From: CAZWEZ01 sp964632795
GTDB taxonomy: Bacteria > Pseudomonadota > Alphaproteobacteria > Rhodospirillales > 2-02-FULL-58-16
Reading direction: 5' to 3'
Length of the DNA: 6,605 bases
NCBI GenBank assembly: GCA_964632795.1
Contig: CAZWEZ010000141.1
Location: forward strand, 1-6,605
In this document: piece by piece, positions 1 to 6,605 of the stretch
Layout of the letters: the number at the start of each line of letters is the position of its first letter
Position numbering within the stretch: position 1 is the first letter of the stretch
Notes under the pieces: model-generated
Told to the model about the DNA's origin: nothing
The model's database searches: none
Seen by the model: the letters and a program-made list of their open reading frames with translations, nothing else
Position numbers and translations under genes: made by a program

Positions 1-1920
1 CCGGCGGCCGCGCCGGCGGCGCTTGGCGGGGGTCTCCTTGCCGGTCGTCGCGGCCTCCTCGCGGGCCTCGCCGGCAGTTTCGGCCGCTTCGGCGGGCGCG
101 GCGGCGGTGGGTTGCTCGGCCTCGGGGGCTTCGGCGGCGGCGGCGATCGCCCGGTCCTCCTCGGCGGGCTTGCGCCGGCGGCGGCGGGAGCGGCGGCGGC
201 GCTTCCCTCCCTCCTCCTCTTTGGGCGGCTGTTCCTCGGTCGCCTCCTCCTCCTCCTCCGCCTCGGCCTTCTTGGCGAGGGGTTTTCTGACCTCCCCGTC
301 CTTGAGCTTCTCGAAGCGGTGGTTGGGGGGGATCAGGGAGTCGTCGCCGGTCAGCAGGACCGAAATCCGGCTGCGGCTTTCGATGTTGGCCAACGCCTCG
401 CGTTTGTGGTTGAGGATGTAAAGGGCGATCTCGGTGGGCACGTGGACGACGATCCCACCGCCGCGCCGGCGGTTGCTTTCCTCCTCGATGGCCCGCAGCA
501 CGAACAGCGCCGAGGAATCGGTGGACCGCCTGACGCCGGTCCCGGCGCAGTACTGACAGGGTTCGGAACTGGTCTCGATGAGGCTCGGACGCAGCCGCTG
601 GCGGGACATCTCGAGCAGCCCGAAGGGGCTGATCCGGCCCAACTGGATGCGGGCGCGGTCGTTGCGCATCGCCTCCTTGAGCCGGCGTTCGACCTGGGCG
701 TTGTTGCGCGACACCTCCATGTCGATGAAATCGATGACGATGAGGCCGGCCAGGTCGCGCAGGCGGACCTGGCGGGCGATCTCATCGGCGGCCTCGAGGT
801 TGGTCTTGAGCGCCGTCTCCTCGATGTTGCGTTCGCGCGTCGCGCGCCCCGAATTGACGTCGATCGCGACCAGCGCCTCGGTCGGGTTGAGGACCACGTA
901 GCCGCCCGACTTCAACTGGACGGTGGGGCTGTGCATGGCGTCCAGTTGTTCCTCGACCTTGAAGCTGCGGATCAGGGGCACCGAGTCGTCGCGGTAGGGC
1001 TGGACCCGCTTGGCGTGGCTCGGGATCAGCAGCCTCATGAAGTCCTTGGCGGTGCGGTAGCCCTCTTCGCCGGCGACGATGATCTCCCCGATCTCGCTGT
1101 TGTAGATGTCGCGGATCGAGCGCTTGATCAGGTTGCCCTCTTCGTGGACCAGGGTCGGGGCCGACGATTCCAGGGTCACCTTGCGGACGCTGTCCCACAG
1201 CCGCAACAGGTATTCGTAGTCGCGTTTGATCTCGGACTTGGTGCGCTTGGAGCCCGCGGTCCTGACGATCACCGCCATGCCCTCGGGGATGTCGAGGCCG
1301 GCGAGGATGGACTTCAGCTTCTTGCGGTCGGCGCCGCTCGAGATCTTCCGCGAGATGCCCCCGCCGCGCGCCGTGTTGGGCATCAGGACGCAGTAGCGCC
1401 CGGCCAGCGAGACGAAGGTGGTCAGCGCCGCCCCCTTGTTGCCCCGTTCCTCCTTGACCACCTGGACCAGCAGGATCTGGCGGCGCTTGACGACCTCCTG
1501 GATCTTGTAGCGGCGGTGGACCGGCCGCGGCCGGCGGATCTCCACGTCCTCGCTGTCGTCGCCGCCGACGGTCTCCACGCCGCCGGCCTCGGCGCTGTCC
1601 TCGGGGGCGGTGTCCTCGTCGACCGACTCGGCGACGTCCTGCTCGGCCTTGAGGGCCTCGAGGTCGGAGATCGGGATCTGGAAGTAGTCGGGGTGGATTT
1701 CGTTGAAGGCCAGGAAACCGTGGCGGTTGCCGCCGTAATCGACGAACGCCGCCTGCAGGGACGGCTCGACCCTGATCACCTTGGCCAGATAGATGTTTCC
1801 TTTGAGTTGCTTGCGGGACTCTACCTCGACATCAAAATCTTCCAGGCGGTTTCCGCTGAGAACCACCACCCGGGTTTCCTCCGGGTGGGTGGCATCGATG
1901 AGCATTCGTTGGCTTGACAT
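1..1920 (-). CDS. rne: Ribonuclease E/G family endoribonuclease, N-terminal 640 residues (3' end cut by window edge)
   Basis: RNase E is a Mg-dependent, single-strand-specific endoribonuclease that starts mRNA decay, processes rRNA and tRNA precursors and scaffolds the degradosome. The reading frame is open from ATG at 1920 to base 1. It begins MSSQRMLIDATHPEETRVVV, the usual alphaproteobacterial start. An S1-type RNA-binding region (about 37-170) is interrupted by an acidic stretch near 90-128. The catalytic motif AIDVNSG carries D354 and LIVIDFIDM carries D397; their 43-residue spacing equals D303/D346 of the E. coli enzyme. The zinc-link motif CQYC gives C455 and C458, again correctly spaced. 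After about residue 545 the protein becomes low-complexity: a Glu-rich block, an Arg cluster at 573-584, an Ala/Glu stretch and a second Arg cluster at the window edge. This resembles the disordered RNA-binding tail of alphaproteobacterial RNase E. A GGAG Shine-Dalgarno (1932-1935) lies 11 nt before the start; ATG at 1905 is a less likely alternative. RNase G is unlikely because of the long tail. Confidence 0.97.
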   Translation of the reverse strand, partial: MSSQRMLIDATHPEETRVVVLSGNRLEDFDVEVESRKQLKGNIYLAKVIRVEPSLQAAFVDYGGNRHGFLAFNEIHPDYFQIPISDLEALKAEQDVAESVDEDTAPEDSAEAGGVETVGGDDSEDVEIRRPRPVHRRYKIQEVVKRRQILLVQVVKEERGNKGAALTTFVSLAGRYCVLMPNTARGGGISRKISSGADRKKLKSILAGLDIPEGMAVIVRTAGSKRTKSEIKRDYEYLLRLWDSVRKVTLESSAPTLVHEEGNLIKRSIRDIYNSEIGEIIVAGEEGYRTAKDFMRLLIPSHAKRVQPYRDDSVPLIRSFKVEEQLDAMHSPTVQLKSGGYVVLNPTEALVAIDVNSGRATRERNIEETALKTNLEAADEIARQVRLRDLAGLIVIDFIDMEVSRNNAQVERRLKEAMRNDRARIQLGRISPFGLLEMSRQRLRPSLIETSSEPCQYCAGTGVRRSTDSSALFVLRAIEEESNRRRGGGIVVHVPTEIALYILNHKREALANIESRSRISVLLTGDDSLIPPNHRFEKLKDGEVRKPLAKKAEAEEEEEATEEQPPKEEEGGKRRRRSRRRRRKPAEEDRAIAAAAEAPEAEQPTAAAPAEAAETAGEAREEAATTGKETPAKRRRRGRR

Positions 1921-2074
1921 TAATTTCGTGACTCCAAGGCACCGCCCACGACAGGAGTCGTCGGGTCGGGTCGGTGCGCATTCGTGAACCGCCGGCGGCG
2001 CCTGCGAACGGTCCCGCCGCCATCCACGGCGACGGGGGGTTTGTCGAAATCGTTCGCGCTGCCAAATCCGGCAT
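1832..2074 (-). other. Candidate upstream ORF (80 codons) overlapping the rne start
   Basis: An ATG at 2074 is preceded by AGAGG (2083-2087) with an 8-nt spacer, a better-placed ribosome binding site than the one of rne itself. The frame stays open for 80 codons, runs across the rne start codon at 1920 in a different phase, and stops at 1832. The predicted peptide starts MPDLAARTIS, is rich in Pro, Gly and Arg, and resembles no family I know. In such GC-rich DNA long open frames are common by chance; the same frame is also open far upstream. It could be a regulatory leader ORF or simply noise, and I favour noise slightly. Confidence 0.2.
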
Positions 2075-2170
2075 GAGAAAATCCTCTTGTGAGCGGAATT
2101 CCAGCCGACCGAAAGGCCGCACCCGCATGACACCGGGCGCCGCTTGGAACGGTCGGTCGAGAATCACCGT
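1921..2170 (-). promoter_or_regulatory. Predicted long 5' leader of rne
   Basis: If the promoter at 2177-2205 is used, transcription should start near 2170, giving a leader of about 250 nt. Long structured rne leaders that mediate autoregulation are known in other proteobacteria. Visible elements are a small hairpin (2106-2119, loop UUUC in the rne-sense RNA), a candidate upstream ORF with a good Shine-Dalgarno (start 2074), a 5-bp hairpin (1948-1961), and a 6-nt stretch (1954-1959) perfectly complementary to the rne Shine-Dalgarno region (1930-1935). No recognised riboswitch class or terminator is seen. The leader function is inferred from layout only. Confidence 0.4.
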
Positions 2171-2188
2171 ACCGTTAACATAACGGTA
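2170..2188. promoter_or_regulatory. Perfect 19-bp palindrome, probable operator
   Basis: The sequence TACCGTTA ACA TAACGGTA has two perfect 8-bp arms around a 3-bp centre. It is AT-rich relative to its surroundings, has no following T run, and covers the predicted -10 element of rne. The geometry fits a dimeric repressor site rather than a terminator. I do not recognise it as the box of a named regulator. Confidence 0.5.
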
Positions 2189-2205
2189 GGGAATTGGTTC
2201 GACAA
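2177..2205 (-). promoter_or_regulatory. Putative sigma-70 promoter of rne
   Basis: On the minus strand TTGTCG (2205-2200) acts as a -35 candidate and TATGTT (2182-2177) as a -10 candidate, with an exact 17-bp spacer. They match the TTGACA and TATAAT consensus at 3 and 4 of 6 positions. The predicted start site near 2170 leaves about 250 nt before the rne ATG. The -10 lies within a 19-bp palindrome and the -35 within a copy of the GATTGTCG octamer, so the promoter may be regulated. This is a reading by eye. Confidence 0.45.
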
Positions 2206-2227
2206 TCTTCTTGTTGCCCCCGGCTCC

Positions 2228-2260
2228 GATTGTCGCACCGATTGTCGCACCGATTGTCGT
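2228..2260 (+). repeat. 12-bp tandem repeat, 2.75 copies
   Basis: GATTGTCGCACC occurs at 2228-2239 and 2240-2251, followed by a partial copy GATTGTCGT at 2252-2260. The octamer GATTGTCG therefore appears three times in direct orientation, and once inverted at 2200-2207, where it overlaps the predicted rne -35. The array ends at the predicted -35 of amiC. It may be a cluster of regulator sites or a slippage-generated repeat. Confidence 0.85.
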
Positions 2261-2289
2261 TGAAGCATGTTCCGTATTGGCGGTATATC
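2260..2289 (+). promoter_or_regulatory. Putative promoter of the amidase gene
   Basis: TTGAAG (2260-2265) and TATATC (2284-2289) are separated by 18 bp and each match the sigma-70 consensus at 4 of 6 positions. A start site near 2296 would lie downstream of the ATG codons at 2267 and 2291 and upstream of the ATG at 2318, which helps choose 2318 as the amidase start. TATGAT at 2290-2295 is an alternative -10 but has no well-spaced -35. Confidence 0.4.
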
Positions 2290-2317
2290 TATGATTACTG
2301 GATCTGGGATACACAAT

Positions 2318-3580
2318 ATGTGGCGTGTTATGCGGCCCCTGGGCGCTGTTTTCGCGGCTTTGGCGTGGCTGCTTTCGGCCCCGGCCGGGGTCGGTCCGGC
2401 GGCCGCCGCCGAGGCCGTGGTCACCGATTTCCGGGTCGGTTACAAGGACGGCACGACCCGTTTCGTCTTCGACCTCAGCCATCGCGTCGGCTACCACGTC
2501 TTCACCCTGGCCGATCCCTACCGGGTGGTCATCGACCTGCCCGAGGTCGGCTGGCGCCTGCCGGCCCGCCCCCTGCCCTCGGGCAAGGGGTTGCTGGAAA
2601 GGGTCCGTTACGGGTTGTTCAAGCCGGGCACCTCGCGGGTGGTGCTCGACGTCAACGCGCCCTCGGCCATCGACAAGGTGTTCCTGATGGCCCCGGGGGG
2701 CTCGCGCGGATACCGGCTGGTCCTCGACCTGGTGGAGACCAGCCGCCAGGCCTTCATCACGCAATCGACGGGTCCGGGGCTCAGGGTCTCGGCCAGCCAA
2801 CCGCCGCCGCCACCGCCGCCCGGGGCCTCGGCGACGGCGGCGGCGATGCGCTTCCTGCCGCCGCGCAAACCGACCCGCGCCGGCATCACGCGGCTGATCG
2901 TCATCGACCCCGGCCACGGCGGGGTCGATCCCGGGACCATCGGCGTCAGCGGCATCTACGAGAAGCACATCACCCTGACCATGGCCCGCGAGATCAAGAG
3001 CCGGCTTGAGCGTTCGGGGCGCTACAAGGTGCTGCTGACGCGCAACCGCGACATCTTCATCCGCCTGCGCGACCGCATCGCGTTTGCCCGCGAGGCCAAC
3101 GCCGAGCTGTTCCTGTCGATCCACGCCGACGCCATCCGCAACCGCAACATCCGTGGGCTTTCGGTATACACCCTGTCCGAACGGGCGTCTGACAAGGAGG
3201 CCGCGGCGCTGGCCGAAAAGGAGAACAAGGCCGACCTGATCTCGGGCATCGCCTTCGAGGAATACCCCGCCGACGTCAACGGCATCCTGATCGACCTGAC
3301 TCAGCGCGAAACCATGAACCAGTCGGTACGCTTCGCCGCCCGGCTGGTCAAGGAACTGGGACGGGAAACCAAGGTCCTGCGCAACAGCCACCGGTTCGCC
3401 GGCTTCGCGGTGCTCAAGTCGCCCGACGTCCCCTCGGTCCTCCTCGAGCTGGGCTTCCTGTCCAACCGCAAGGAGGAGAAGGCGCTGCGGACCAAGACCT
3501 ACCGCGCCAAGCTGGCCGCGGCGACGGTCCGCGCCATCGGGGGCTACTTCGCCGGCGTCGAGGAAGCCTACCGCAAGTAA
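2318..3580 (+). CDS. amiC: N-acetylmuramoyl-L-alanine amidase, AMIN plus Amidase_3 domains, exported
   Basis: This zinc hydrolase cuts the amide bond between N-acetylmuramic acid and L-alanine in peptidoglycan and acts in the periplasm, mainly in daughter-cell separation. I chose ATG 2318 (420 residues): GGGA lies 8 nt upstream, and translation gives a compact signal peptide (MWRVMRPLGAVFAALAWLLS) with likely cleavage after the AAAA run near residue 31. In-frame ATGs at 2267 and 2291 would add a polar extension; 2330 is also possible. Residues about 33-143 form an AMIN domain, which targets such enzymes to the division site. A proline run (162-168) links to the catalytic domain. Zinc ligands are H200 (DPGHGG), E215 (YEKHITL) and H269 (SIHADA), with the catalytic glutamate E377 in LLELGFLSN; all are intact. 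The segment between H269 and E377 is long enough to hold the regulatory helix known in AmiB and AmiC. mrcA follows after 71 bases on the same strand. Confidence 0.95.
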   Translation: MWRVMRPLGAVFAALAWLLSAPAGVGPAAAAEAVVTDFRVGYKDGTTRFVFDLSHRVGYHVFTLADPYRVVIDLPEVGWRLPARPLPSGKGLLERVRYGLFKPGTSRVVLDVNAPSAIDKVFLMAPGGSRGYRLVLDLVETSRQAFITQSTGPGLRVSASQPPPPPPPGASATAAAMRFLPPRKPTRAGITRLIVIDPGHGGVDPGTIGVSGIYEKHITLTMAREIKSRLERSGRYKVLLTRNRDIFIRLRDRIAFAREANAELFLSIHADAIRNRNIRGLSVYTLSERASDKEAAALAEKENKADLISGIAFEEYPADVNGILIDLTQRETMNQSVRFAARLVKELGRETKVLRNSHRFAGFAVLKSPDVPSVLLELGFLSNRKEEKALRTKTYRAKLAAATVRAIGGYFAGVEEAYRK

Positions 3581-3615
3581 CCCTTCGCCATATCCCGGCC
3601 ACATTCCGTCTATAG

Positions 3616-3645
3616 TTCAACCAACCATCGGCAACGGGGTATAAT
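3616..3645 (+). promoter_or_regulatory. Possible internal promoter of mrcA with consensus -10
   Basis: A perfect TATAAT (3640-3645) lies in the amiC-mrcA gap, a notable match in DNA this GC-rich. The best -35 candidate, TTCAAC (3616-3621, 18-bp spacer), is weak. A start 6-8 bases downstream would fall on or next to the mrcA ATG at 3652, implying a leaderless message. A second -10-like hexamer, TATAGT (3611-3616), lacks a convincing -35. No terminator is visible between the genes, so read-through from amiC is also expected. Confidence 0.35.
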
Positions 3646-3651
3646 GGACCG

Positions 3652-6075
<2,424 letters not shown>

Positions 6076-6116
6076 ACCGAGCCCGCCGGTAAAACCCCGT
6101 CCGGGAAAGCGATTCC

Positions 6117-6122
6117 AAGGAG
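6117..6122 (+). promoter_or_regulatory. Ribosome binding site of prfB
   Basis: AAGGAG sits 9 nt before the ATG at 6132, a near-ideal Shine-Dalgarno that fixes the prfB start. It shows prfB is initiated independently of mrcA, which ends at 6075. The 56-base gap contains no clear terminator. Confidence 0.8.
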
Positions 6123-6131
6123 AATACCCAC

Positions 6132-6605
6132 ATGCGCGCCGAAACCGAGGCCCAGGTCGCCGACATCAAGCAGTCGCTGGAGCTGCTGAGGAGGCATCTT
6201 TGACTACGACAGCGCGCACAAGCGGCTGGAGGAGCTGAACGCCCGGGCCGAGGACCCCAAGCTGTGGGACGACCCGGCCGCCGCCCAGGCCCTGATGCGC
6301 CAGCGCACCGAGCTGGAGAACGGGATCAAGGCCATCGACGACATGGAACGCGAGCTCACCGACAACGTCGAGCTGATCGAGATGGGCGAGGCCGAGGACG
6401 ACGCCGAGATCGTCGCCGAGGCCGAGGCGGCGCTCGGGGCCGCCCACAGGAAAGCCGCCCGGGCCGAGCTCCAGACCCTGCTCTCGGGCGAGGCCGACGG
6501 CAACGACTGCTACCTCGAGGTCCACGCCGGGGCCGGGGGCACCGAGGCCCAGGACTGGGCCGAGATGCTATTACGGATGTACGCCCGGTGGGCCGAACAG
6601 CACGG
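6132..6605 (+). CDS. prfB: Peptide chain release factor 2, 5' part, read through a programmed +1 frameshift (3' end cut by window edge)
   Basis: RF2 recognises UGA and UAA stop codons and triggers peptide release on the ribosome. The first frame runs from ATG 6132 for 23 codons (MRAETEAQVADIKQSLELLR, then RHL) to an in-frame TGA at 6201-6203. Moving +1 and reading GAC at 6202 continues as DYDSAHKRLEELNARAEDPK and onward, the typical RF2 N-terminal coiled region. It reaches HAGAGGTEAQDWAEMLLRMY near residue 131, the start of the conserved domain. About 157 residues are visible, a little under half of the usual length. The stop-recognition SPF motif and the catalytic GGQ lie beyond the window. 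The TGA is not a mutation: the complete recoding signal is present. A gene caller would report either a 23-residue peptide or a start-less ORF. The leading codons and the frame-shifted part both match RF2, so confidence is high. Confidence 0.96.
6189..6204 (+). promoter_or_regulatory. prfB programmed +1 ribosomal frameshift site
   Basis: AGGAGGCATCTTTGAC contains an internal Shine-Dalgarno (AGGAGG, 6189-6194), a 3-nt spacer CAT, the slippery codon CTT (6198-6200), the stop TGA (6201-6203) and a following C. The layout is the same as the well-known E. coli site (AGGGGG, TAT, CTT TGA C). When RF2 is scarce the ribosome pauses at UGA, tRNA-Leu slips from CUU to UUU, and decoding resumes at GAC. 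This gives negative feedback on RF2 level. UGA followed by C is a weak termination context, which favours the shift. Confidence 0.95.

Noticed and set aside
112..1917. Long open frame on the plus strand (601 codons) opposite rne
   Set aside because: It is antisense to an unmistakable RNase E; the composition (Ala, Gly, Leu, Asp, Val repeats) is typical of an antisense shadow in GC-rich DNA, with no recognisable domain.
2267..2317. Amidase start at ATG 2267 or 2291
   Set aside because: 2267 has no proper Shine-Dalgarno and both lie upstream of the predicted transcription start; they would put a polar 9-17 residue extension before a normal signal peptide. Not excluded experimentally.
1832..3604. 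590-codon minus-strand frame spanning the amidase and the intergenic region
   Set aside because: It is antisense to the amidase, whose motifs are all intact; only its last part, from ATG 2074, is kept as a weak leader-ORF candidate because of its ribosome binding site.
6076..6116. CCCG/CGGG inverted stretch between mrcA and prfB as a terminator
   Set aside because: Only about 4 bp pair cleanly and no T run follows, so it does not resemble an intrinsic terminator.
6201..6203. TGA as a pseudogene-making mutation in prfB
   Set aside because: The surrounding recoding elements and the perfect +1 continuation show a programmed frameshift, not damage.

Overview
The window is very GC-rich and carries four conserved housekeeping genes in an order characteristic of Alphaproteobacteria: rne, transcribed leftward, divergent from a rightward set amiC - mrcA - prfB. 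The protein sequences fit that class: an RNase E start of the type MLIDATHPEETRVVV, an acidic insertion in the RNase E S1 region, and an alphaproteobacterial-type PBP1a. A Rhodospirillales-like, high-GC member is my best guess, but the order cannot be fixed by reading alone. I see no mobile element, CRISPR array, tRNA, rRNA or sign of recent transfer.

Layout. Bases 1-1920 (minus strand) hold the first 640 residues of ribonuclease E: the full catalytic half, the zinc link and the start of an Arg- and Glu-rich tail that runs off the left edge. Bases 1921-2317 are a roughly 400-base, locally AT-richer divergent regulatory region. It contains a plausible rne promoter whose -10 sits inside a perfect 19-bp palindrome, a 12-bp tandem repeat, a plausible amiC promoter, and a rne leader of about 250 nt with a possible upstream ORF and a possible Shine-Dalgarno-sequestering pairing. 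Bases 2318-3580 encode an exported AMIN/Amidase_3 cell-wall amidase. Bases 3652-6075 encode a complete bifunctional penicillin-binding protein 1A. Bases 6132-6605 are the 5' part of prfB (release factor 2), including an intact programmed +1 frameshift site at an in-frame TGA.

Function. amiC and mrcA form a peptidoglycan pair, one cutting stem peptides from glycan strands and the other polymerising and cross-linking new strands. They sit 71 bases apart and may share a transcript, although a perfect TATAAT just before mrcA suggests an additional promoter. prfB follows 56 bases after mrcA with its own strong ribosome binding site and controls its own translation through the frameshift. rne, on the other strand, encodes the main mRNA-decay and rRNA-processing endonuclease.

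I found no undescribed multi-gene system. The points most worth a second look are regulatory: the prfB recoding site (a known mechanism that is easily mis-annotated) and the unusual density of signals in the rne-amiC intergenic region.
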